DNA of 64,000 nucleotides from Clostridiaceae bacterium UBA6110 (GTDB lineage Bacteria > Bacillota > Clostridia > Clostridiales > Clostridiaceae). Both the position numbers and the translations under genes were made by a program. Below the pieces are notes generated by a model. It was not told the origin of the DNA. It ran no database searches and was given only the letters and a program-made list of their open reading frames with translations. Below are positions 9,308 through 16,970 of the stretch, in pieces. The stretch spans positions 1 through 64,000 of the forward strand of contig DIWI01000082.1 of the NCBI GenBank assembly GCA_002428415.1, read 5' to 3'. How positions within the stretch are numbered: the first letter of the stretch is position 1; the number at the start of each line of letters is the position of its first letter.

Positions 9308-10528
9308 ATGAAACGGAAATATACACTAATGATCATGTTTCTGGCTCTATCTCTCATTACTGCAACGCCACTTTCTGTAAATGCTGCAAAAAAGACAACA
9401 ATTGCTCAGCTATTGGCTTCACCGTATAATAACCTGTCAACCCCTGCCATAATCACGGATGATGTTGCGATGTTCTACAACCAGGTCTGGATAAATACGG
9501 ATGCAGACACTGTATTAGATGGTAATGAGCTGTTCATATACAAAGATGCTGATGGTGTGCCCATCCCAATTGAAGTGACTGAGTCAATGAACGAGACGCA
9601 CGATAATTCATATGAAGGGCAGGCAGATTTTTATCAAACCTATGTCATTGAAAATGATCTGACGGTCGACTATGATACGCAGTATTTTGATGATAATGAT
9701 GTTTGGACAGTTATCCCTGGCGTGCCGGATGGCGACCCTGACCTTACTTATCCGATTACGATGGAGGAGTATCTTAACGCTAATGGCCCATGGTATCCGC
9801 ATGCCAGCGTATTCACTGTAACTCCAACACCGATAGCGTATGACGGGACAAACCTCGAAGCAGCTATCGACAGCCTGAACGACAACCGCGTATGGAACAC
9901 AGAATATGTCGACACATATAATAATGCATGGCAGGCTGACTGGGCAAGGACGTATGAACCGGTAACGATTGACTTCATTGACTGGGGTAATCCGATGGAG
10001 AATACATATCCTCAGGTCGGGTATCGCTTCCCTATTGAGCTTTATCTATATACGAAGCTTGCTGAACCCATGACAGCGTATACGATGGCTTGTCTCGAAT
10101 ATCCTAGCTCTGCAGACGAGGTTTACGGAACAAATGGTATAACATTTGAAAGCTACTATGCAACAGTGTTAACCAATAAATTCAGGGCGGAAGCAATCAA
10201 CCTGACTTACGGAGGTGTAACAAAGATCAATCTCGAGCCTGCAATCGGTCCTAGCGGAAAGATGAATTTCGCTTCAGCCGGAGGCGGTTGGATACCTACT
10301 AAAGCCGGTACGTATCGCATATACTTCTACGTTGATGATCCGCTTATATCTTTTGAAGGTGCTGAAATAAACAACGACGAACACTACATTTTCAGCCTTG
10401 GGCTTTGGGCAGAAGGCTTGTCACAGAACAAGGAAGGCTTGTCCTATATTGTCAATGGAGCTGACTACACCTGGATCGATGTTGTGGTTGTAGATCCAAA
10501 TGGCGGCGGTGGAAAAAAGACAAAGTGA
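9308..10528 (+). CDS. Secreted protein of unknown function, 406 residues
   Basis: The signal peptide covers about residues 1-26 (MKRKYTLMIM ... VNAAKK) and the start has GGAGG 5 bp upstream. The mature protein is rich in Asp, Asn, Thr and Tyr, has no cysteine cluster, no transmembrane anchor and no LPXTG, and ends in a Gly/Lys-rich tail (GGGGKKTK). I recognise no domain. Composition suggests a beta-rich extracellular protein. It likely shares a transcript with the 56-residue peptide at 9070, and is followed by two terminator-like hairpins. Confidence 0.85.
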   Translation: MKRKYTLMIMFLALSLITATPLSVNAAKKTTIAQLLASPYNNLSTPAIITDDVAMFYNQVWINTDADTVLDGNELFIYKDADGVPIPIEVTESMNETHDNSYEGQADFYQTYVIENDLTVDYDTQYFDDNDVWTVIPGVPDGDPDLTYPITMEEYLNANGPWYPHASVFTVTPTPIAYDGTNLEAAIDSLNDNRVWNTEYVDTYNNAWQADWARTYEPVTIDFIDWGNPMENTYPQVGYRFPIELYLYTKLAEPMTAYTMACLEYPSSADEVYGTNGITFESYYATVLTNKFRAEAINLTYGGVTKINLEPAIGPSGKMNFASAGGGWIPTKAGTYRIYFYVDDPLISFEGAEINNDEHYIFSLGLWAEGLSQNKEGLSYIVNGADYTWIDVVVVDPNGGGGKKTK

Positions 10529-10553
10529 TAAAAATGATTAACTGATTCAAATA

Positions 10554-10625
10554 GGGCGGTTAATCTGACCGTCCTTAGAAAAGATAAAATCGGCGAGACC
10601 TTAGAAAGGTTTCGTCGATTTTCAG
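10554..10625 (+). terminator. Two consecutive terminator-like hairpins
   Basis: GGGCGGT/ACCGTCC (10554-10574) followed by an AAATCGGCGAGACCTT / AAGGTTTCGTCGATTT stem (10587-10621) running into TTTT. The second has two G-U pairs in RNA. They end the transcript of the gene at 9308. Confidence 0.75.
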
Positions 10626-10689
10626 TTATTGTATGGAGAATTGCCTGAAAAGCGTGAAGTGCGGACTTCAGTCGAATTGAAACGGTACC

Positions 10690-11161
10690 TGGAATTCATC
10701 GTTTCAAGAGTTCAAATGAGAGACCTGGTTCAGGACCTTACAACAAATTACCAAGTGCTTGCGAAGAACATTAATATAACTATTAGATGTATTTCGCTGG
10801 ATGTGTTTAGAATAAAATGAGACCGGACTTTAATAGAAAAAAGGCGATTGAGAACCTTATGTGAAACGCAATCAATTATTCTCCAGATTGAGGAGAAGTT
10901 AAGCTAGTAGTCGAAGACAAAAATGACAAGGTCCGGGTGGCGGTCAGGGACCAGGGAGTAGGAATACCTGAAGAGGAACTTCCTATGGTCTGAGAGAGGT
11001 ATTTCAGGACCAAGGGTATAGAAGAGAAAGAATACGGCTCGGGGTTTGGTCTCTCGATTGCAAAGAGAATACTTGAAGCTCACAAAGTACGGTTTGGTGC
11101 CGATAGTGTGCAAGGTGAAGGCATTATCTTCAGATTCGATCTGCAAAAAAAGAAAATCTAG
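10690..11161 (+). pseudogene. Dead 3' fragment of a sensor histidine kinase
   Basis: Translating across breaks gives RDLVQD..YQVLAKNINIT, AIENLM*NAINYSPD*GEVKL, VRDQGVGIPEEELPMV*ERYF and YGSGFGLSIAKRILEAHK. These match the last ~145 residues of the kinase at 1677 closely. There are at least four in-frame stops, all TGA, and one frameshift near 10845-10855. No HAMP, sensor or regulator remains. The fragment ends at the same point as the intact kinase and is followed by the same promoter type. It therefore marks an old duplication of a 'kinase 3' end + Gln-rich gene' block. Confidence 0.9.
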
Positions 11162-11185
11162 AAATTAACAATTCATTGCATTTCC

Positions 11186-11218
11186 TAACACACTCATATC
11201 ACAACTTCCAAATATCAT
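11186..11218 (+). promoter_or_regulatory. Tandem-heptamer promoter, copy D
   Basis: TAACACA (11186-11192) and TATCACA (11197-11203), 9-bp gap, TATCAT (11213-11218). The start codon is 32 bp downstream, leaving room for a short leader with an AGGGGGAG ribosome site. Confidence 0.6.
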
Positions 11219-11250
11219 GAAAGTGCAAAGTAGGGGGAGAAGTGATCAGA

Positions 11251-11994
11251 ATGAAGAAAAAGATATTTGCATCAGTATTAACGGTAACAGCATTCATAAC
11301 CGCTTCAATTTCAGTAGGTGCTGCAACTATGAACAGGACATCAGCAAAGAATACATATAGTGAAGAAGTCAGGATAGAATCAAAAGAGATGCTGATGGAA
11401 AAAACCAGATTTGAAGGTGGATCAGAAGAAGTCTTAGATTTAATGTCAACAAGAGACAGGCTTCAAGATCCGGACCAGGACCAGATAAAGGACAGAGCCA
11501 AGCTTCAGGATTGTCTGGCAAATTCAGACAAGGAAATGGACCAGACCCGGGACAGACTTCAAGATTGTGAGGAAGACCCGGACCAAGATCAGACAAGAGA
11601 TAGAGAAAGACTTCAAGATTGCACTCCTGTGAGTTCTTCAGTTCTTGAGCAGGCTATGATAATGTCTCAGGAACATGCTCAGTTGCAAGAGATGAATCAG
11701 GAGCAAACACAAACACAAACAATGTCAGGGTCACAAGAGCAGATACAGAACCAGGCACAGTTGATGACGCAGAATCAGGAACAGGCGCAGGTGCAAGAGA
11801 TGAATCAGGAGAAGGCGCAGGTAGAGATGCAGCAGCAGAATCAGACACAGCAACAGGAAATGACGATGTCTCAGGCGAAAATCCAGTCAGAGGTCCAGAA
11901 TCAGGAGCAGGAACAGATTCAGGACCAGATACAGGAACAGGTTCAGTCACAGTCGCAGGAGCAGCAGCAGAATAGCGTAAATGGCGGCAGGTAG
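11251..11994 (+). CDS. Secreted Gln-rich repeat protein
   Basis: ATG at 11251 is chosen because it starts a good signal peptide (MKKKIFASVL ... VGAATMN). An in-frame GTG at 11242 is too close to the AGGGGG ribosome site. The 247-residue product has a central Asp/Arg segment with repeated DRLQD and RLQDC units containing three cysteines (about residues 70-130). A long tail (about 140-240) is dominated by Gln, Glu and Met (QEQ, NQEQAQ). It is low-complexity with no known domain. It is a paralogue of the gene at 88 by N-terminus, promoter and terminator. A matrix, fibre or amyloid-like role is a hypothesis from composition only. Confidence 0.85.
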   Translation: MKKKIFASVLTVTAFITASISVGAATMNRTSAKNTYSEEVRIESKEMLMEKTRFEGGSEEVLDLMSTRDRLQDPDQDQIKDRAKLQDCLANSDKEMDQTRDRLQDCEEDPDQDQTRDRERLQDCTPVSSSVLEQAMIMSQEHAQLQEMNQEQTQTQTMSGSQEQIQNQAQLMTQNQEQAQVQEMNQEKAQVEMQQQNQTQQQEMTMSQAKIQSEVQNQEQEQIQDQIQEQVQSQSQEQQQNSVNGGR

Positions 11995-12010
11995 AACTGA
12001 ACAACCTCTA

Positions 12011-12037
12011 GGCGGCAGGACATGTGTCCTGCCGTTT
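12011..12037 (+). terminator. Terminator of the Gln-rich gene
   Basis: CGGCAGGACA/TGTCCTGCCG stem with a tight loop, then TTT. Same core as the hairpins at 541 and 4037. Confidence 0.88.
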
Positions 12038-12048
12038 GGTATTTGCGT

Positions 12049-12075
12049 AAAAAAAGAGTGCCTTTTCAGGCACCC
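12049..12075 (-). terminator. Terminator of the Big_2 protein gene
   Basis: On the minus strand GGGTGCC-TGAAAA-GGCACTC is followed by seven T. It ends the convergent gene at 12097-14145. A degraded match lies after the terminator at 4037-4062, so it belonged to the duplicated block. Confidence 0.88.
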
Positions 12076-12096
12076 GAGTTATTAGTTTAACAACTT

Positions 12097-14145
12097 TTAT
12101 GGAGTTCCATTAAAATTAAATATTATCGTCTTATATACTACCGTATTTCTCGTTATGTGAACTTCTTTCACGAGTTCCTCTTCGTTGTTCGGATCCGGAT
12201 CATTGAGATTTGTTTCAAAATATCCACCCGAAACCTCAGGAACTTCGATGAGAAGTACATACCCTCCAATCTTCAAAGGCTCTTTAGGTTCAAGCCAATG
12301 AACCTCATAGTCTCCATTAATATCATCATCGTTGACATATCCAATAAGTTTGGCTTCATCAGTGTATTTCGGGATGGTTGAAGGGGCACCCTCATACCAA
12401 GCTGGGTTCAGGTAATCCTCGTATGATGTTTCCTCAACAGTCTGATCCTTGATTTCCCTTCCGAGGATGACATCCGTACCAATTAGATTTGGATGTAATA
12501 ATGTACTGACCTCACCAAACTGGTCGTATTGCCTGATGTCTACATTAATATAACCAGTAGGTACAGGGGAGGTTACTTTGAAATTGTCTGTAAGTGTTTG
12601 TGCAGTACCATCTTCCTCGTAGTCTCCGCTCGGGAAGTCATTGAAGCGGCTCATGCTTACAAAGTTTGATTTTGAGAAACTGGTGCTTGGCTCAAAATCG
12701 ACATAATCAACGAGTTTGAACATGTAAGTTGATTGGCCTTCGTTTATTACAATGTCATTTGTTCCATCAATCAGGTTCTCACCAAGAATCGGGTCGCTGC
12801 TTTTCTCGGATACCCTGATTGCATACTCACCTGGATGAGTGTCGAGGTTATAGCATGTTATATAAATGGAATTTTTGTCAGGGAACTGATCTAATGCGAC
12901 ACCATTGATGTCAGTCGCCTGAATATATACCGGGTCAGTCAGAGTTTCATCTGTAGAGACTGTAACTGGGCAGCTTCCTAGGAATTGACCATCATTCCTA
13001 TATACCTGAATAGCTGTATATCCGTTGTTTACAGCTGTCACTTCTGCAGTAAGCAGGCCAGTCTTAACAACTGTTGCTATGGTAGGATCTGAACTTGTCC
13101 AGTAGATATCAGACAGGTCAGCACCTTCAGGATAAACTGAACTGATAGTCAATATAGTAGGATATAGATCAGTCGGATGAATCTCGGTGATTGATGCAGG
13201 CGACAGTGTCACTGACTCAGGTTGGATTATTAATGTGCCGGTAACGTTAACTGTGATTATAGCTTCCATTTCAGTTCCGATAATCGAACCTTTGACCGTG
13301 TAGTCACCTATAGCTTCAAAAGTGACTGTATTATTTAAAACGACCCCAGAAGCACATGTCCATGATTCGATTGGGATTTCGTTCCAGGTGTCAGTGACTT
13401 CTCCATCTGTAACATAGGCGCTGACATTTGCTGGAAGCTGGATGATGTCGCCAGGACTTGCAGGGATTGGTGTTATGGCTACAACACCTGTGATTTCAAA
13501 TACACTTACATTGCATGAATCAGAGTAAACAGGACCGTCTGTGATTGTTGCATTGATTTTTGTGCTACCCATGCTGATACCTGACACAACACCTTCAGTT
13601 ACGGTTGCGATACTCGAATCATCAGTTGTCCAGTATACAGCTTGAACCGCTGCGTTATCAGGAATAATATCTGCTGTAAGGATTCCGTTAAAATCCTTTA
13701 ATATTTGAAGGGTAGATGGGCTTACATTTATGTTTTCAACTTTAATGTCTTCAGCAACATATGTCAGTGTTCTTCTGATGACGAACTGTCCTTTTATCTT
13801 TGTAAGTGGAATTGTTATGGAATCTGGTGGATTATATCCAGGGATGGAACCTCCGGTCACAGTACACTCACCACCGAAAGTAGTTGCGAAAGTTACGACA
13901 TGATTCGTTGTTGACTTTGTTACTTCATAGGGTACATCTTCTACTATCTTCAAAAAAGTAACCAATGCTTCCGTTCCAATCGGAATTCCATCCACAGTGA
14001 TTTCAACAGTTATCCCGCCACCTGCAGCATTAGCGCTTTTAATTGCACTACCTGGAAACATCGCAGTTATTATGAATACTACAACCAGGACAAAAATGTG
14101 CAGTACATTGAATCTCCTATTGGCTTTGGATGAAAATATTGACAT
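12097..14145 (-). CDS. Secreted protein with two Big_2 (bacterial Ig-like) domains
   Basis: The frame is open upstream to 14379, but AAAGGAGG sits about 9 bp before the ATG at 14145, and that start opens a signal peptide (residues about 15-42, ending SANAAGG). The 682-residue product has Big_2-type domains at about residues 135-215 (INVSPSTL ... YWTTDDSSIATV ... NVSVFE) and 300-395 (VTLSPASI ... YWTSSDPTIATV ... CPVTVS). The rest is unassigned and likely beta-rich. No sortase motif or transmembrane anchor is seen. Big_2 domains usually occur in surface adhesins and wall proteins. It converges on the Gln-rich gene at 11251. Confidence 0.88.
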   Translation of the reverse strand: MSIFSSKANRRFNVLHIFVLVVVFIITAMFPGSAIKSANAAGGGITVEITVDGIPIGTEALVTFLKIVEDVPYEVTKSTTNHVVTFATTFGGECTVTGGSIPGYNPPDSITIPLTKIKGQFVIRRTLTYVAEDIKVENINVSPSTLQILKDFNGILTADIIPDNAAVQAVYWTTDDSSIATVTEGVVSGISMGSTKINATITDGPVYSDSCNVSVFEITGVVAITPIPASPGDIIQLPANVSAYVTDGEVTDTWNEIPIESWTCASGVVLNNTVTFEAIGDYTVKGSIIGTEMEAIITVNVTGTLIIQPESVTLSPASITEIHPTDLYPTILTISSVYPEGADLSDIYWTSSDPTIATVVKTGLLTAEVTAVNNGYTAIQVYRNDGQFLGSCPVTVSTDETLTDPVYIQATDINGVALDQFPDKNSIYITCYNLDTHPGEYAIRVSEKSSDPILGENLIDGTNDIVINEGQSTYMFKLVDYVDFEPSTSFSKSNFVSMSRFNDFPSGDYEEDGTAQTLTDNFKVTSPVPTGYINVDIRQYDQFGEVSTLLHPNLIGTDVILGREIKDQTVEETSYEDYLNPAWYEGAPSTIPKYTDEAKLIGYVNDDDINGDYEVHWLEPKEPLKIGGYVLLIEVPEVSGGYFETNLNDPDPNNEEELVKEVHITRNTVVYKTIIFNFNGTP

Positions 14146-14792
14146 TTGTGGCTTCCTCCTTTGCATTTTAACAAGCAGGATAGATTGCAACGAAGAAGAT
14201 AAATGTAGACTATCTTTTTGATTAGAGATGGAATGACAGTGAGTATGGAACAGACCTCGATATTGAGCAACATAAAGCATAATTATGCAATAGTACGTAT
14301 AGTTATGCTTAGTTAACAAGTTTCCAGTGTCAACCCTGCTTAGACGCATTAATAACTTCCAGACTATGCTATAATACAAAATTTCACGCAGTGACTATCT
14401 GTTTTAATGAACAACCTCTCCAAAACCAGTATATCACAGTCGAATCAAATATTTCTCATGACACATACTTTGCATAAATATTTAACAGAATTTGTGTTTA
14501 TTGTACTTATACAGCACTGCAACTTCATAAAGTTTAAGAATAGATAATATTTTGTCTAAAGTATTTAAACAAGATAATGTTTTAGCAAAGTTTTGTCGCC
14601 TTACGTCTGGAATGACAGTCAGAAACCAGGGGGAAAATCAAAAATGTGATTCCTTTATTGCAGTCAATTTTTGTGAGGTTATTCCTTGATCTACACCAAG
14701 TGGTCAACATTCTGTGAATCATCGAATAGTTTGTGGAAATTCCGGGACCGCAGGTGATAGACTTAAGTCAAAAGGATATAGGAGGGTGTTAA
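14146..14792. other. Divergent intergenic region
   Basis: A+T-rich, without a supported gene. It must hold the divergent promoters of the Big_2 gene (minus) and the DUF937 gene (plus). An imperfect ~25-bp direct repeat (AGATAATATTTTGTCTAAAGT-like) occurs at about 14545-14605. No confident -35/-10 pair was found. Confidence 0.45.
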
Positions 14793-15386
14793 ATGGACTT
14801 ACTTGAAATGCTGACATCAGGATTAGGAGGATCTGGACTTCTGCAGCAGCTTGGTCAGAAGGAGGATATTGGAGCAGACAAGGCTGAAGAGATTGCCGAG
14901 CTTGGAATACCTGCGATACTTGAAGCACTCAAGAGAAACGCGAGCACACCTGAAGGGGCTAATGCCTTAAGCAAAGCCCTGGATGACCACAGCGAGGATG
15001 ATGTGACTGACCTTTCGGGATTCCTAACGAATGTCAACAAGGAAGACGGATCAAAGATGCTGGACCACATTCTTGCAGGCAAGAAGGAGAACGTAACATC
15101 AGCACTTGCTGCTAAATCAGGACTGGATTCTTCTACTGTAATCAGCATGCTTTCCATGCTTGCACCTCTTGTCATAGGAGCCATGGCAAAGAAGAAGAAG
15201 GATGATAATCTTGACACTTCAGGCATATCCGACCTTACTTCGATGATAACCGGACAGCTATCAAAGAAGACGTCAGGTTCAGGCGGAGGATTAATGGATG
15301 TAGTAGGACAGCTTCTTGACTCTGATGGTGACAGCAGCGGTGGCCTTCTTGGAAATCTTGGAAGTCTGCTCGGCTTGTTCAAATAG
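14793..15386 (+). CDS. DUF937-family protein
   Basis: This 197-residue protein has the DUF937 pattern: N-terminal LLEMLTSGLGGSGLLQQLGQ, alternating Gly/Ser/Leu-rich helices, an ALSKALDDH segment, SMLSMLAPLVIGAMAKKKK, and a Gly-rich tail (DSSGGLLGNLGSLLGLFK). ATAGGAGGG precedes the start. Members are small, widespread in bacteria and of unproven function. It has no signal peptide and is likely cytosolic. A terminator follows, so it is probably monocistronic. Confidence 0.85.
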   Translation: MDLLEMLTSGLGGSGLLQQLGQKEDIGADKAEEIAELGIPAILEALKRNASTPEGANALSKALDDHSEDDVTDLSGFLTNVNKEDGSKMLDHILAGKKENVTSALAAKSGLDSSTVISMLSMLAPLVIGAMAKKKKDDNLDTSGISDLTSMITGQLSKKTSGSGGGLMDVVGQLLDSDGDSSGGLLGNLGSLLGLFK

Positions 15387-15392
15387 CTTTTT

Positions 15393-15417
15393 TGGCCTGG
15401 TTAACCCCAGGCCATTT
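15393..15417 (+). terminator. Terminator after the DUF937 gene
   Basis: TGGCCTGG/CCAGGCCA stem with a 6-nt loop and a short T-rich tail. Confidence 0.75.
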
Positions 15418-15443
15418 CTGTGCCTTTTGGAGGTAACATTGAC

Positions 15444-16085
15444 ATGGCATTGGATGAGAAGGTAGTTAAGGATACGGCTGAGGATGACCTTTTGGAGCTT
15501 GTATCCGGAGATCCTCAGGCATTGGCGGATTTGGCCGGGATATTAGTTAATGGCAAGGGTGCTGTAAGGTTCAAGTGCGACAAGGTTGTAAGAAGACTTG
15601 CTGAGAAGGAGCCAGACCTTGCTTATGTTCATTTTGATGACATCGCATCACTTATTTCATCGGACAACAGCTTCCTCAGGTGGGGTGCGATACTGACGGT
15701 TTCTATGCTTGTCAGCTCCGACAAGGACAGGAAGTTCGAAAGATACCTGGATGTGTGGCTTTCTCTTCTTGACAGCGGACATGTGGTGGATTCTGCAAAC
15801 ATGGCGGGAAATGCCTGGAAGATAGTGAAGTCAAGAAATGACCTTGAGCCTGTCGTTACTCGAGCTCTCCTGTCAATTGAGCACAGAACCTATTACCACA
15901 AGGGTGAGGTCTCTGAAGAGTGCAGGCTTGTTGCGATGGGTGCAGTACTTGAGAGCTTCATGGAGTATTATGATGATTCATCCATGAAGGCAGAAATCCT
16001 GGAATTTGCACGGAGGGCTTCGCTTTGTACCAGAAAAAAGACTTCAGCTCTGGCTTTAAAGCTTCTTGGAAGATATGAAAAATAG
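15444..16085 (+). CDS. HEAT-repeat-like protein
   Basis: ATG at 15444 is chosen because GGAGGT lies 9 bp upstream. The 213-residue product is all-helical by appearance. It has paired-helix segments such as DDLLELVSGDPQALADLAGILV, VVRRLAEKEPDLAYVHFDDI and SFLRWGAILTVSMLV, typical of HEAT or Armadillo-type scaffolds. There are no catalytic motifs, signal peptide or membrane span. It precedes the DUF2161 gene by 53 bp on the same strand, so cotranscription is plausible. Likely a protein-binding scaffold; partner unknown. Confidence 0.7.
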   Translation: MALDEKVVKDTAEDDLLELVSGDPQALADLAGILVNGKGAVRFKCDKVVRRLAEKEPDLAYVHFDDIASLISSDNSFLRWGAILTVSMLVSSDKDRKFERYLDVWLSLLDSGHVVDSANMAGNAWKIVKSRNDLEPVVTRALLSIEHRTYYHKGEVSEECRLVAMGAVLESFMEYYDDSSMKAEILEFARRASLCTRKKTSALALKLLGRYEK

Positions 16086-16138
16086 GGATTCTGGTGTATC
16101 ATCTGAGTAGGATACTTTGAAAGTTTGGCGGTGATCAT

Positions 16139-16837
16139 TTGAAGGAAACGGACCTTTACGAGGGTGTAAGGAAATATTTCGAGGATAGGGGCTTCACTGT
16201 CAGGGCTGAGGTGAAGGACATGGATGTCTGCGCAGTCAGGGAAGGCCTCCTTGTCGGGATAGAGCTGAAGAGGAACTTCTCGTCAGACCTTCTCATACAG
16301 GGAGCCATGAGGCAGAAGGTCTGCGACCTGGTGTACATTGCTGTTCCCAAGCCTAAGAGGATAAGGAAGGACAGGGCGTTTACAAGCATGCTTTATCTGC
16401 TCAGGCGTCTTGAACTGGGACTTCTCTACGTTGATGCCGAAGCAGGAGAAGCTGTGGAGGTACTTGAACCATCGTTCTATGAACTTGATAAGGCGAGGAG
16501 GACAATGGTGAAGAAGAGGGCCGCCCTTCTGAAGGAATTCAACAGAAGGACAATCAGCGCCAATACCGGCGGGTCCTCAAAGAAAAGGCTCCTCACGGCA
16601 TACAGGGAGGAATCCCTCAAGGCTGTGGCGTTCCTCAGGAAAAAGGGTACTGCCGCTCCAAAGGACCTGAAGGCATTGGGCATCAAGTCGGGACTTTTCA
16701 GGGACAACTTCTATGGATGGTTCATGAGGGTGGACAGGGGAGTATACGCACTGGATGAGAATAAAGAGGCTGACTACAAGGAATACGAGGAGCATATAGA
16801 GAGGTTCAGAGAGGAGCTTCCGGACATTGAGTCCTGA
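16139..16837 (+). CDS. DUF2161 PD-(D/E)xK nuclease-fold protein
   Basis: A TTG start at 16139 is supported by GGCGGTG upstream and the typical N-terminus (KETDLYEGVRKYFEDRGF). The 232-residue product matches DUF2161. An N-terminal PD-(D/E)xK-like core shows E24 in EVKDMDVCAV and GIELKRNFS supplying the (D/E)xK pair. A basic middle (RIRKDRAF) follows, then a C-terminal winged-helix-like part (LRKKGTAAPKDLKALGI ... YGWFMRVDRGVYAL). The family is predicted to be nuclease-like, with no confirmed substrate known to me. Confidence 0.8.
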   Translation: MKETDLYEGVRKYFEDRGFTVRAEVKDMDVCAVREGLLVGIELKRNFSSDLLIQGAMRQKVCDLVYIAVPKPKRIRKDRAFTSMLYLLRRLELGLLYVDAEAGEAVEVLEPSFYELDKARRTMVKKRAALLKEFNRRTISANTGGSSKKRLLTAYREESLKAVAFLRKKGTAAPKDLKALGIKSGLFRDNFYGWFMRVDRGVYALDENKEADYKEYEEHIERFREELPDIES

Positions 16838-16897
16838 TATATTTCCTTACATCCGGTTATTATATTTTTAAGATAACTGTAATAGGATTAAATAGCT

Positions 16898-16966
16898 ATG
16901 GGAGAATGCTCCCGAAACAGGACTGCGGATCTTTCCGCAGTTTTTTATGATTTTATGAAAGGGTGA
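16898..16966 (+). CDS. Possible 22-residue leader peptide ahead of the ABC exporter
   Basis: ATG at 16898 opens a 22-codon frame (MGECSRNRTA...) ending in TGA at 16964-16966, five bases before the exporter start. AGGA (16884-16887) is a weak ribosome site 10 bp upstream. The frame runs straight through the terminator at 16921-16947. That is the arrangement expected for translation-coupled attenuation of a drug exporter. It may be chance: the frame is short and the ribosome site weak. Confidence 0.35.
   Translation: MGECSRNRTADLSAVFYDFMKG
16921..16948 (+). terminator. Terminator or attenuator before the ABC exporter operon
   Basis: GACTGCGGA-TCTT-TCCGCAGTT stem followed by a T run, about 25 bp before the exporter start. 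A second small hairpin (GGGAG/CTCCC, 16899-16913) lies just upstream. It could simply end the DUF2161 transcript or act as an attenuator. Confidence 0.85.
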
Positions 16967-16970
16967 GAAT

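Noticed and set aside
10629..10820. Short open frame as an independent small protein
   Set aside because: Its end matches the histidine kinase at 1677 and the match continues through stops, so it is part of a pseudogene.
1..14400. Region 1 as an integrated prophage or plasmid
   Set aside because: No integrase, terminase, capsid, replication or attachment-site sequence is seen. Secreted proteins and local duplication explain the region better.
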